From Haemaphysalis longicornis (lineage: Eukaryota; Arthropoda; Arachnida; Ixodida; Ixodidae): a stretch of DNA of 64,000 bases. The stretch lies in the NCBI GenBank assembly GCA_013339765.2, contig CM023457.1, positions 31,327,911 through 31,391,910 of the forward strand, written 5' to 3'. The notes below the pieces were generated by a model. The model made no database searches. It saw only the letters and a list, made by a program, of their open reading frames with translations, and was not told the origin of the DNA. Made by a program: the position numbers and the translations under genes. Below are positions 23,250 to 35,039 of this stretch, in pieces; position 1 is the first letter of the stretch, and each line of letters begins with the position of its first letter.

Positions 23250-25900
23250 AAGCATTAATTTTTTTTGCATGAAACAGATACTTTCTTACTGCACGTTCAG
23301 GATGTAGCCTTTTCATTTTGCAGCGCCGCGCGCTATCGCCGCAAGGGTTGAATGCAATGTTGCTGGTGTGCTTGACGTGGCAAAATAGCTATGTAGGTCG
23401 GTGGGTTAGAATTCTCAGTTTGGGCTTGCTTAAGATTGGACAGTCGTCCGATGTAAATATAGAATAAAATACCAAAACATGCGTTTTTTTTCGCTTTAGT
23501 TCAAGCCAGAAATCAAAGGGCTAAAAATGGTGTCATTCTACTGGTTAAATGGCAGGCAGTGGGAAAGCGAAAGGCCCGATTTTGACACCGGAAGTATACG
23601 AAAGTTCACGATGACGTTCCAGTCCCATTATCGACCGACTCAGAAACGAAGACATATCCGTTATCTTAAGGGTCAACTTGCCGACGATACCATGCCGACC
23701 TGTTGAGAAACTATACTTAAATCGGTCAAACATTCAGATACGACTGTGAAGTGGTTGATTCAGATTGCCAATACGAAATTTCATCGCAGTATAATTCGAG
23801 TTAAGATTGAGTTTTCTTATAGTGCGATTCCGAATTTGATTTCGAGGATGACGGGATGGCGTCTATGATGGCTTTGTGGTCTTCGCTGAAAGCTACAAAA
23901 ACTGGTGATCGCATAGTGCTGGGAGCACCGTCGACTCAATACCTCCATCGCTCTCAGTTAAGGCAGTTTTGTGTTCTACTGACTACGAGGTTACGGTCGG
24001 GCCGAATGATCCTGAAGGGGTCCGACAATTAGCAATTTTCGCGCCGGAAACATGCATGAGGGAATGGAGGGTGGCACTGCCAACCAACAATGACTAAACG
24101 CAACAAAATCCGGGGTTCGACAGAGAAAAGCTGTTGGCGCGAAAGTCGAGGGGTTCGGCAGCGGCGCACTTCCGCTTCGCCACTGGGCATCAGTTACGAT
24201 GGCGGCTTCACATGCACGCACGAGCCAATGTAGCTAAAATGCGGTGGTCATTATGGAGAGCAACTGTAAAGGGGAAAGGAAAGGGAACTTGCTTTACTAT
24301 ACTTTTTGACTCCACTTGACAGTGACGCGCAAGCCACAAGGGCAAAAGCGACTGGCAGGGAGCATAAAGTGACCACAGCCCAGGTTCAGTTCTTTCGAAG
24401 GAATCTGTAAGAACGTAGATTGTGGTGACAGCTTGAGGACTTCATTTATACGCATCCATACCAGTGGGTACCGCACCGCTCAATCCACTCCCGACATAAG
24501 TAAAAAAAAGCATGGCAGGAATTTTATGACTTTTCACTCTACTAGATCCATGGTGCTTCACCGCGGTCTTGAAGACATATCCACTCCTCAAGATAAGCAA
24601 TTAGGGTCATTCCGTTCTGTACACAATCTGTACTTGTACGGTCGTCCACAGGCTTAGCTAAAACATCAGGTTTGACTTTAGCGTAAAACATCTCAAAGTC
24701 TGACGAAAAACTGCTCAAACGAATATGGGGAACATAAGTGCACCCTCAAACTTAAAAGAATTGCAACTGTTTCAACTAAATCATTTTACTATAAAGCAGG
24801 AGAATGCGATAAGTGGGTAGAGCGCTGTTCCAGCTAAGACTGTGAACGGCTGTACGCCACATCATCTCGCGAAAAGCGGGGTTCCTTTTCTGCCATGTCT
24901 GTAGGAGCGGATCATGATGATGCGGCTTTGTAACGCACGCACAAATGTCCCCTTCCAGGCCGGCGTATATGCCATCTTGTACGTTAAAAAACCGCCATAG
25001 GTAATCGTTGCGCGTTTATAAAACAGTGCCCACAAGCACCGGGCAAACTGTAAGCTCTGTGGTTTTGTATTGAGGAATTTATAGCGACTGTTCGAATCGG
25101 ATGTACATGCTCCACACAAGTCCCCATCGACAACCCGTGCAGGTTGTCGACGCCATTCATATCCGACGATGCCGTCTTGCACGACGGCCCATCGCCGCAC
25201 CGTCAGCAGCTGTCGCAAGGCGCCTCTGATATCGCTTACAGAGACGTTCTTCCATGTTTGCGCTGGGAGACAAAGGTGCGCTATCTTACTCTTGCATTGC
25301 AATCAACCTTGCTTTACCGAGATATCTGCGTTCGCACCTACGGATACGCGACTGAACCTCCAAGGGCCTTTGACTCGGTATGAGGTCGTTCCATTACTCT
25401 TCACCAGCTCATTCTCGACTTGGTTCATCATGGCTCGATTCCTGCGATGTCGTCGGCTGCCTCTAAGGTTCTGACGTGGCCTGACTTAGGCAAGTGGCTC
25501 AGGCTAATTCTGTACAGGGTCCAAGAAAACTTCCGGCACGTAATCGGTGCCGTGACTTTGTAAGGGGTTGAACGTTGCACCAAAGGGTACAGGTGATCGA
25601 ATTCTTTCTCCTCCCGCTCTGTTTTCTTTCAAATATTCATTTCAACCGCATAGCCACAGTTACGAGTGGCGAAGCTACGCGGCGTATTTATTTCATCGTC
25701 CGGAGGGCGTTATGGAGGGAAATGGCACATCAGGAAGGTTTATGGGCTACAAACAGGGGATACATACGAAAAAAATGTACAAACACTACAATAATAAACG
25801 TATGGCAGTACGGAAATTCACAAAAATGCAAAACACAACTCTATGCAGGTATTGACTATGTATAACAAGGAAAACATGGGCAATTCGATGACAAGAGGCG
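23250..25900. other. No gene recognised
   Basis: No exon pair or repeat that I can support. Confidence 0.3.
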
Positions 25901-26152
25901 ATGAAACATGTTGAAATCTAAGGTTTGACGAAATCTCGTCTGGTCGGGTAAAAGGTTCATAGTTAAAAACTTGCGGTCACCGACCAAAGGCTTATTAACA
26001 GCGTAAAAAAGAGACGTCTAAGTGAACAATGTTTCGGTTTCGGTGATCAGTGAACAAGGCTTCCGTACCGAAGCTGAAACGTCTTTTTACGCTTTTAATA
26101 AGCCTTTGGTCGGTGACCGCAAGTTTTTAACTATGAATGAAACATGTTGAAA
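25901..26152. mobile_element. Foldback insertion with 16-bp target duplication
   Basis: The direct repeat atgaaacatgttgaaa occurs at 25901-25916 and 26137-26152. Between them, 25956-26017 and 26079-26137 are near-perfect inverted arms of about 60 bp (starting ttcatagttaaaaacttgcg) around a 61-bp centre. There is no coding sequence. A duplication of this length fits target-primed insertion, and the inverted arms fit a twin-priming or foldback product. The parent family is not identified. Confidence 0.75.
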
Positions 26153-26894
26153 AAGAAATGTGGCGAAAATGGGCTCACATAAACTACAGTGCACAGTAGT
26201 AACTTGACACTTTTTTCTTAAACACATTAATGTTGTTAGCAAGCAGTAGAACTGGCGGTAAGCGATTTCGAATGAGTTTTAGGAATAAGCGAATTTGAGT
26301 AAGTTACAGCGTGGCATTTCGGGACGCTAACTTTGCAGAAATGATCTAAGCGCAATGAAACGTTAGTGGCGTGTGAACTTAGAAAATTGTACGAGCGGGG
26401 TTCAACGCATGCTCGAAATATTCCGCTGAAGTCGGGGTGGTGTTAGTGACAGTCGTTTTCATTAGTGTTACGCTTGACAAACGGTCGTAATCGTGAAGGA
26501 TGGAGCGTGCTTCTCTGTTCTGAGTTGCTTCAGTGGCGTGTTAGTGATTTAGTGCCTGGGTCTCGCAAACAGACGCGCAGATATCGCCGGAGTGCGATGA
26601 GAATGCGGGAAAGAATGTCGCCCACACATAAGCTCACTCCAACATGTGTTTTGAAGCGACAGGCCTCAGCGCGTAGACCCGAAATAGCCTATAGAGTTCC
26701 TGTATATGGCATGTATACTAACTCTTGCATGACCTAAAGTGAGTGACTTCACGCTCGCGCGCTCTACCCTGCGGCGGAAACCGAAAAGGGGTAGTGCGCT
26801 GCGGCGGAGATACTGGAACGTATCTACGAAACGCTGGTTGCATCTTCCGCGGACAAGGTGTCCAAGTGAACTAGCTCTTTGTTGCAGCGCACTG

Positions 26895-27215
26895 ACATAA
26901 ATGGACTCTGCAATACTGCCGATAAACACTTTCACTCTGTATTTTGCTTCTGGAAACATTGTGAAAGCTGTAGTTATCGCCAGCACGGAGCGGCACTGCG
27001 TCATTTGCTCGTCGCAGCAGATCCGCCATCTGTTTACGCTTTGCTTTTGTGGCGATTGATGCAACTGAAACTAAGCCGGCCAATGGCCGCTGCAATGTAA
27101 TTCGAGGGCTCGGAGAACGGTATTGGGGAAGAGAGAAAAATCCCTTATTCTAAGTATTAAATGCTTTCAGAACGTAGTCAGCAAACATCTAAGTGTTGCC
27201 CGGTACCTTCAATAT
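26895..27215 (-). mobile_element. Partial, rearranged relative of the TTAA MITE at 44.2 kb
   Basis: Left part (26897-27110) matches the reverse complement of the right half of 44220-44661 (blocks gttatcgccagc, gtcgcag, ctttgcttttgtgg, gccggccaat). The following block around 27155 (aaatgctttcaga) matches the left half but in the opposite relative orientation, so the copy is internally rearranged. The left end still reads ggactctgcaa. Confidence 0.6.
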
Positions 27216-27219
27216 TACT

Positions 27220-30200
27220 GCGGCGGATATATAAAAATGCGAAATCAACGTACGTCACGTACATTGTAATCAGATAAAGGCTGTTTAAAGCCCACCAGTT
27301 GAGATTGTGCACCCGCAAGGTGGGTAATACAATGGTGGCTCAGGGTCTTCAGTTGCCTAGGAGATGTAGGTAAAGTTGCAATGCCGTTATAGATGAATAC
27401 TTCAAGTCTAAGCCACATTTAAATGCAATTGTGGTTGCAAGGTGAAGACCACGAGTATAGGTTTTTTTTTTTCTGTAAACTTCTGTAATAAGTACATAAA
27501 ACAGCGTACGCGACGAGAAATGAGCGGACAACGCCAGCGCCCGTGTTTGCTCGTTTATCCCTTTCGCCTTTAGCGCTGTTTCGTGTTGCCATCAATATAA
27601 CCAACTCAGCCATACCCTCATGCTGTCATACCGGTGAAGGGGAGCGAACATGTGTATCCACTATCCTCACATAATGCGCATATCGAGTACGGCAAACTTC
27701 ACTAAGGCTACCGCTTTCGTCTGGTTCGATGAAGAACCATTTAATCATGTCTATAATAATTAAAAAGTACATTAGTTTTCCAGAAAACGGTGCAGTGGCA
27801 AAGCAGGTTTCATGAAATACCCTTTACAGCATCTTGGTTTTGTAGGAACAAGACCAACATACGACATGTTTGACAACTGTTCAGGGACTTCGTTTATCAA
27901 CCGACTCTTGAAGACGCGCTCAAACGTTTTTCTTTCCCTTTTTTTTTTTGCTACAACTTTTGCGTTTGAATTGAGGTGTTATCGTCAGCTCAAGTGTCTC
28001 AGTGTTCTGAATGCGTAGTCCCTGATATGGCTACCTTGGATGTGGTGACCCCGGCATCTACGTCACTGAAATCTGACGCACGCGTGAAAGACATTTATCA
28101 AATTGCAAGGATGAATAACTGCAGACTTCAATGAAAATCTTTCACTGCAAGGGCTGGCGCAACCTGAAAAAAAAAATAAATAAAACGACAGCTGCCGGCA
28201 TTGCGGAGTTTTTTTCTAGGATTTCCTTATTTTGTTACGTAGTGGTTGGTCTACAATATAGATTTATGTGAAGCCTTGCGCAATGTGCGAATGCCTCGCG
28301 AACCACAGTGGCGTCAAACAAATCTGCGTAGTAGCCTGGCAGGGAGTCTGCGCAATTTTAGTGCTAACTTATTTTTTGTTGACATCGCTTGGGTTTTCAG
28401 TTGCAGTGTAAGTTATACATTCAGAAGCTGTTAAATAACCCCGCGTTGACGTGAAGACTGCAGACAGCTTGATTTGAAATGAGAGAATAGGTGAACAGAA
28501 CGACTATTTTGTTTACTCTTCTAGCTTAAGAATCTGCATGCATTGGCAGAAAGAATAAACAATGTACTCATTAAACGATGTTTGCAGAGCATTTTTCAGG
28601 CACGCATATATTTCAGAGGTTCGCAGTTTTTGTGAATATTGGTCGACAGCTTTAACTGCCGCTGCTGTCAAGGCATCGAAGATTAAAAAGAGTGGAACAA
28701 GGAAAAACTTACTAACAGATCAGAGCAAATTATTTATTATATGCTTTTCTCCCCTCGTGCATACCAATAGCCCGACTGAGGTACTTTCATCTTTTATCTC
28801 AAGGGTGAAAGGTTAATTTCAAAATTTTCACCGTTCTGTCTTTTTCACGTGCGCGGGGCTTATTCGCCCTGGAAAACTGTGACCATGACGTCAGAGGCGT
28901 TATTGTGACGGCTGAGCCACTTAGCTCGAGCGCAGCGCGGACACCGATAATTTCTCTGCGGCTATTCTCTTGGAGCTATGAAAACTGAGTTCCAGGATTA
29001 GTTTCTCCGTCTCAGCCTTTCGCAATGGGCGGAAAGTGGGGTGCACGTGTACAGGTGTGTGAAGACGCTGGTCGCGTGATTTGTTTTTGCGAGTTCCCAG
29101 CCGACAAAGCACTTAGCCAAAACCGGGGGCACACGTTACCGTGAGAATTGGTGTCTTGCTGCAATTAATAAGCCGTGGTTTGCCAGAACGTTCTTTCCGC
29201 ATTGAGGGTCGGACGAATAGTATCAAGAGCACCCTTCAGGCTATAACCAGGCCGGGCCATACCGAAGACTGAAGGCCAATCTGGCAATTAAATTTGCGCG
29301 TAATACGAGCATGATCGTGAAATATTCACGAGAAAGCATTTGAATACCACCAAGCGACGCCACCCGGAGATAGTGCAGGGTTTCATTTGACGCTATCTTA
29401 ATAGTCCAAACAAACATGTTTCTCGTGTTTATCGTATACGCACATTAGCTAAAAATTATAGCTGTTCCCATAGCAAGTGTTCAAGGTAAGGTATATGTTA
29501 CACAAGGGGGCACGCGGCAGTTAACCTTCTCGCGAAAAGCGGATGCATGTTCCCGTAAGCCCCGTGGGAAAACCGGTACGTCACGGGAGCAGACGCCTTC
29601 GATGCGACGTATTGTTTTGCATTTTCAACAAAATCGTCGGTCAGCTGCAAGCTCTGATCAGTTACACTCATTTGGGATTATGCCAAACGGCGAAAGTGGC
29701 AAGAACGTACCTGTTATGCGTTATCCGACGTTCATGGCGAATGACGCGGTCAGCCTCATCTGTGCCTGAGAATGCCTGAGAAACATAGCAGCTGTTCTCA
29801 TTTGTCTAATATTGAAGTTCACCGAGGTAAGACAGTAGTACCATCGACATGTCTACTCATTCGTGGCACGAACTGATGCTTACTGGCACACAGTACAAGC
29901 TTATTTATCGTGTTACTGCGATTGCGACCAATATCGTAAGACGTAAAAAAAGTTCAGTAGCTCGTCCTTTTGCGTGCAAACTGCGAACAAAGATCACACC
30001 TTGGGTTAATTTTGTGGCGGGTGCCACCGCTGTAAGTGCGAATGTGTCAAAGTTTAGTGACTCAGTTCATAACAGAAAAAAAAAAAAAAGCACCAGGAGC
30101 CAAGTCTACGCTGATTGGCCTTTGGTTCGCTTGTGACAGTGCTCGAGTGGCTGTTACGCGAAAACAAAGAACCGGGCCCAGTGTTCCGGTACCGTGCCCG

Positions 30201-31845
30201 GTAGGCGACAGCGCAATTGAGCGTGCGCAGAGCTCCGAAATCGATTGCGCGCATGCGCAGGGGCACCAACCGTGAACTTGGAGCGTTAGTGGGACCCGTT
30301 CTCAACTCTGCTACAACTATAATGTAGTGCATCGTACTAAGTGTACTTAAAGGTCCGGCTGTAAGTTCACACTACAGTAAAAAAAGTAGTTCGTGCCACT
30401 GTCTTCCGTTTACGGTAATATTTTGTTCATTTCGCGCCGAAAGCCGCACCCTACACCAGTCTCATCAGTTAGACAATGTTTTAATGACATCGCGCGATTA
30501 GTATGAAGACATTTGAGTTTTTAATTTCACGAAGACGGTGGAAAGGCACGAGCTCGTAATTTTTGTAAATTTTTGAATCGAAAGAGACCAGATTTTGTCT
30601 AAATAATGCGGAGACCTTCAATGCAACCACAAACTCAACAAGGTCGCGTAAATTCCTGAGGGGTCTTTTTACTGCCCCCTCCCGCCACTTCCCCAAGTCG
30701 CTTCGTTCTCTGTCAAACGTCTGGCTTCGCGGGAGATCAAGACATACCTAAATATTGCCTATGTATTGCTACTCGTCACGGCGAATAATTTGTAGGCCGG
30801 TGCTTATGCCAGCATATTCGGCGTCATGAGTTTATTCAGTTCGGGGATTGTAGCATGAAGAATTTACTGGAACTGAGTGGAAATGAGCTTTCGAACAAAT
30901 TTTCAGTGCTAGATTTAGATATTATTTTGCGTTACAATGGGAAACGGACAGCTGCATGGTCTGGGAGCGCAGACAAATAGTGCGTCTACTTGAAAGCAGG
31001 GCATTTGCCCCAAGGAGTTCAATGAGCTTACAAGCACAGCTTGCTGGAGCATTCGGCTTACAAGCGATTACTCAAGAGGCGACCGATATTTAGAGATATC
31101 TCCGCATTTTTCTGCTGGGAGCGCAAGTAATTGTTGCTCTCAGTATGTCAGCCTTATCGTGGTACTTGTTTTTTTTCTGGAGACATCTGAGTCGGAGTGC
31201 CGCAAGCAGGGGAATAACTTGATGTCATCAACTGCATCACTCTTCAGGGGAAAAAAAGCGGCATGGAACGACGTATTGTACAAATGAGAAAAGAATCGCC
31301 TGCGTCGACGTAAGCAATCCACATGGACAGTGAAGGAAGCAGTCTCGTAAAAAAATGGCCGCTTATCTGCTCCTTTCGTTGGAAATGTCCACGAAAGACG
31401 ACAGTCGACTGGCGCGCCTGACAAGCAAATGCCTCCCTTCTGTTTTCCGCTCACCTCTCATGCTGTTGCTCTCCCGTCTCGTTCCTCCCAAGATAACAGG
31501 CTAGAGGTTTGCTCAAGTCAATTTAAATCTACCGCGTTCCACTGCTCCAAGTCGGGTGCCTCGACGCCAGCGCAGCCATACGGCGGAGACGCGCGTGAAT
31601 CGAGGCAGCCTACTGCAACGTTTATAGAACCACGATGCCCTACTCCACGAGCGTTCCAAGCGGAACGTGGAATCTATCTAGTGGAACCTTTTGTTACTGT
31701 TGCCGTTTGATTTCTTAAATGCCGCCAGGAGCTATAGTAGCGCGGGCATCAGCAGGCGACGGTTTCTGCAGTTGTAGTATTTCATTTTCTATCGCAAAAA
31801 CCAATCATCCATGACTTTTAAATAAAGGAACACTGCAAATCTCAC
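27220..31845. other. No gene recognised
   Basis: 4.6 kb without a nameable exon or element. Poly-A/T runs at about 27461, 27940 and 30080. Confidence 0.3.
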
Positions 31846-31849
31846 TTAT

Positions 31850-32085
31850 GTATTGATTTTCTGCCTTATATTTGCATAATGTCTTGTTCTTGCTCAACAC
31901 TGTTGACAAGTATGAACATTGACAGCGGACTTAGACGTTTAGATTTGGCCGTGGGTATATAAGACTACTGCGAAGCTTAGGTTTCACTTTGGCCGGGTGG
32001 CTGAATCGAGTCACACACAGACAGCCAGACCAAAATTTCTGCGTTTAAGTAGCCCAAGAAAGACTATCGTCTTTAAAACGTACCA
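31850..32085 (-). repeat. TATA-bearing repeat, second copy (matches 52602-52860 inverted)
   Basis: The reverse complement shares with 52602-52860 the blocks acgatagtctttcttgggct, ccagaaattttggtctg-like, gactcgattcagccac and the region around catacttgtcaac. Both copies contain TATATAAG-type boxes, here at 31956-31963. It ends next to a SINE body fragment. Confidence 0.75.
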
Positions 32086-32100
32086 AAACGGCAGGGTGGT

Positions 32101-32215
32101 GCCGAGATTTCGGCTCACGTTAAAGATTCTCACGTGGTTGAAATTAATCCGGAGATCTCCACTACGGCGCGCCACATATCGCAGGTGCATAGCTTCGGTT
32201 AAATCGCACAAATTC
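32101..32215 (+). repeat. Ruka-like SINE body fragment
   Basis: Contains gagatttcggctcacgttaa, agattctcacgtggttgaaa and ttaatccggagatctccact, the body of the SINE family found complete at 32741-32984. The tRNA head is missing. Confidence 0.7.
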
Positions 32216-32282
32216 ATATTTTAGAGCACCTGATTTTTTTTTTTACTTTTGAGCGCTCGTCCAAAACGGGGCATGCATAAAC

Positions 32283-32395
32283 ATTTCAAAACGCAGCACG
32301 AGGAAACAGGACAAAAGAAGGAACGTAGGCACAGCGCTTTGCTGTCGTTCCTCCTCTTTTGTCCCGTTTCCTCCGCGCTGCTTTTTGAAATGTTT
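32283..32395. repeat. Hairpin repeat, arms about 48 bp
   Basis: The left arm acatttcaaaacgcagcacg... pairs with the right arm ending gctgctttttgaaatgt; the arms share gaggaaacaggacaaaagaa with few mismatches. The loop is about 20 bp with a cagcgcttt centre. The downstream flank contains aactagcccaacttgccgtc, a block that also follows related copies. Confidence 0.75.
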
Positions 32396-32590
32396 TTCAA
32401 CAAACTAGCCCAACTTGCCGTCATTCTACATGCACAAACATGACGTAATGTGCTCGTATTTCGTGCGCCTCCTGTCTTTTTACAGTAATTTTATCCAAAA
32501 ACTGAGTGTTACGTGACTTCAAATCTGACAGACTATACCTGTTTTCAAAATTTTTCCCTGTTTGCATTGTTTACAAACACTAAAATGGGT

Positions 32591-33050
32591 GTTGATTTGA
32601 TTGTGGGGTTTAACGCGCCGACGCTCCACAGGCGATGAGGCGCACACCGTAGTGGAGGGCTCCGGATTAATTTTGACCACCCGGGGATCTTTAACGTGCG
32701 CCGAAATCTCGAAAACACGGGCGTTTTCGCTTTTCGCCTCAACCGCAGCGGCGGCTCAGTGGCTAAGGCGTTGTGCTGCTGAGCACGAGGTCGCGGGTTC
32801 GATTCCCGGCCGCGGCGGCCGCTTTTCTCATGGAGGCGAAAAGCAAGAATGTCCGTGTGTTCGAGATTTCGGCGCACGTTAAAGATCTCCTTGTGGTCAA
32901 AATTAATCCGGAGCCCTCCACTACGACGCGCCTCATCGCCTGTGTAGCGTCGGCGCGTTAAACCCCACAATCAACCAAATCAAATCGCTTTTCGCCTCCA
33001 CCAGAAAAGCAGCCACCGCGGCTGGGAATCGAACCCGCGTCCTTAGGCTC
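32591..33050 (-). mobile_element. Ruka-like SINE split by a second SINE
   Basis: A minus-strand SINE has its 3' tail at 32591-32726 and its tRNA-like head at 32999 to about 33050 (plus strand gggaatcgaaccc marks the B box). It is interrupted by the plus-strand SINE 32741-32984, with the 14-bp target duplication on either side. Confidence 0.8.
32727..32998 (+). mobile_element. Complete tRNA-headed SINE (Ruka-like) with 14-bp target duplication
   Basis: SINE body 32741-32984. Head: A box tggctaaggcg, B box ggttcgattcc. Body: ggcgcacgttaaagatctcc, aattaatccggagccctcca. Tail: cccacaatcaaccaaatcaa. tcgcttttcgcctc is duplicated at 32727-32740 and 32985-32998. It is nested inside an older copy of the same family. 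The name Ruka is from memory of the Rhipicephalus SINE. Confidence 0.85.
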
Positions 33051-33116
33051 AGCGACAAAAGGGGGGGTTACGGACCGAAGTTGCTAATGGGCTAAGAGGC
33101 ACACTTTCTCGAAAGA

Positions 33117-33175
33117 CTGCGGATTAATTTAGCGCCCACTGGGTTCTTGAAACGTGCGCTCACGTCTTGTGCACT
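33117..33175 (-). repeat. Divergent SINE body fragment
   Basis: The reverse complement reads gcgcacgtttcaagaaccca, then attaatccgcagt, recognisably the SINE body but more diverged than other copies. Confidence 0.5.
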
Positions 33176-33242
33176 TGGTTGGCGCAACCTATCACAACGG
33201 TGTACCTCGAAGACAGGGCATAGCTTTCGTGAGTACCGTATA

Positions 33243-33647
33243 TGCACGATTCTAACGCGCCCCCTGTTGTAACGCGCACGTCAGTTTGCTGAGGAAAAAT
33301 CTGAAAAATAATTTGACACCGATTCTACGAAGTAGGTGTAAGACATGACACCACGTGCATGACAATACATATTATTTAACGAATGCAATGGCCGATGCAA
33401 AAGTTCCTTGTGCTCTATAAGCTTGCTTATACAGCTCCTACTGGCATTAAAACTGGAGAGGTAACATTGGAAGTGTTTCCAATTTCAAGTGCATTGACCC
33501 TCATAATTTTAGGCCCAATTGTTCATTCACAGCTAATGCGCTGCTGGCCGATTTGAAGCCGATTTCGGTTTTGAGTCCGATTGTAACACGCACACGAATT
33601 TGAAGGCTACCTTAGGCAAAACAATGGTGCACGTTAGAGTCGTGCGA
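33243..33647. mobile_element. MITE candidate with about 18-bp inverted ends
   Basis: Left end tgcacgattctaacgcgc (33243-33260) matches the reverse complement of the right end gcacgttagagtcgtgcg (33629-33646) with about two mismatches. The interior repeats the taac(a/g)cgcac motif (33276 and 33582). No target duplication is evident. Confidence 0.6.
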
Positions 33648-33788
33648 ATTCGATTTGTGTTTGTAGGGCCAGAACATCCTTCCACGTTTTTACATTCTCG
33701 GTATGGAGAAGTATTCAAACAACGGGCCCAGGGCGTGCCGCTTCCATAAGTAATCATCAGCTTTTTTCACTGGACAATATCCGGCATT

Positions 33789-33942
33789 CCGTGTGTTGTG
33801 AAGGGGTATATACCCCTTCACAACACACGGAGCAAGTATATACTTGCTCCACTTCACTCCAAACTTCACTCCACTTGCTCCACTGCACTCCACTCCACTC
33901 CAAAAAGTGGAGCAAGTATATACTTGCTCCACTTTTTGGAGT
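33789..33942. repeat. Cluster of three perfect palindromes
   Basis: 33789-33830 is a 42-bp perfect palindrome (half-site ccgtgtgttgtgaaggggta, then t). 33829-33850 is a 22-bp palindrome (half-site ggagcaagtat). 33897-33942 is a 46-bp perfect palindrome that contains the same 22-bp core. A 46-bp spacer rich in cactcc repeats lies between the last two. No gene overlaps. Confidence 0.9.
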
Positions 33943-34003
33943 CAGACTTGCTTGTGCTTCTTAACGACTCCTCTTCTCAACGTCTTGTGTCAGAGGATAA
34001 CAT

Positions 34004-34017
34004 GTCATCATCATTAA

Positions 34018-34053
<36 letters not shown>

Positions 34054-34115
34054 GGATGTGTCCACTGCAAGGCGGCCTCTCCCAAAGATCTCCAGCCAGG
34101 TCAAAAGAGTGCTAG
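34004..34115 (-). repeat. RTE LINE 3' terminus, short copy
   Basis: A (CAT)n run (34004-34050), the reverse complement of a (GAT)n tail, is followed by tgtccactgcaaggcggcct, which on the minus strand corresponds to the ...FALQ/GL... end of RTE ORF2 as at 11510-11540. Strongly 5'-truncated. Confidence 0.6.
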
Positions 34116-34647
34116 CTGAGTCCATCCCCCCCCCCCCTAATTTTTGTACCTCATTTCTTTATCGAGTCCGCATCTACAATAATCGAAAAATGAAAGGCGA
34201 ACACGAAAATAGGAACCGGAACACACAAGTAGCGCGATTTCTTTCCATACAAGTCAAAATGGCGCGTGGCTAAGTTACAAAAACAAAGTGTGGAAATGTG
34301 GCTTCCCAAATATACCAATAGCGCTCCGTTGCTTATCCTTAACGAATAGTTTCTTTCGATTTTGTGTGTTATTGCTCATATTTCGGGGTCGCATTTCATT
34401 TGTCCATGACTGTACATGTAAACAAATGTTAACAAAATGTAAACATGTAATATAATCTTGTAAACGAACTGCACATGTAAACATGAGTTAACACATTATT
34501 AGGTAAATAAAAAAAACTATGAATCGGAAATAATTTAGGCCATCTAATGCGAATAACGTGAACAAAATGGAGTAGGAAGCATATTAAAGCGAGATTAATG
34601 ACCCCAGCTCTTTTGTGATCATTCTGTGTGGGTATATGCTACGCCGC

Positions 34648-35037
34648 TATAAATAAAAGGTGTACCTTTTGACTTTGGCAGAATCTTTGGAACTGAGAAA
34701 GAGGGAAAGGTGACGGTGGCGAGATTATATGGTTTTTTTCTTAATCGTAAGACGCACCGCATGAAACTATCCTTAAGGAATCACCGTAAGCTCAAAGCTG
34801 CGCATGAACAGCTGTATTTTGTATGCGAGCTGAAAGAGTTCCGCGGACGTCCTTACATTAAAAACAAAAATAGAGCCACGTATGTAGGACAGATTTACGG
34901 CTGTGCCTCTTTTTGGTCAACTGACGACGCGCTCCGCAGTTTACGCCGTTACATATTGGTGAACTCGCAACTGCGCTTTGGTGCACTTATTTTTACTTCG
35001 CGCGTGCCTTGATCCGTAATACTCGGACAGAATAAAA
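34648..35037 (+). other. TATA box - small ORF - AATAAA unit of unknown meaning
   Basis: TATAAATA at 34648-34655, an open frame that from its first ATG runs 34761-35012 (84 codons; the frame is open from about 34710), and AATAAA at about 35032. Spacing is compatible with a tiny intronless gene. The product (starting MKLSLRNHRKLKAAHEQLYF) resembles nothing I know. It could be chance. Confidence 0.25.
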
Positions 35038-35039
35038 AC

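Noticed and set aside
26017..26080. Possible hammerhead-like core (ctgatcaccgaaaccgaaac, minus strand)
   Set aside because: The conserved CUGAUGA is not intact and the stems could not be drawn convincingly.
32766..32822. Apparent tRNA gene (A box and B box)
   Set aside because: It is the head of a SINE: the SINE body and tail follow and a target duplication flanks the whole.
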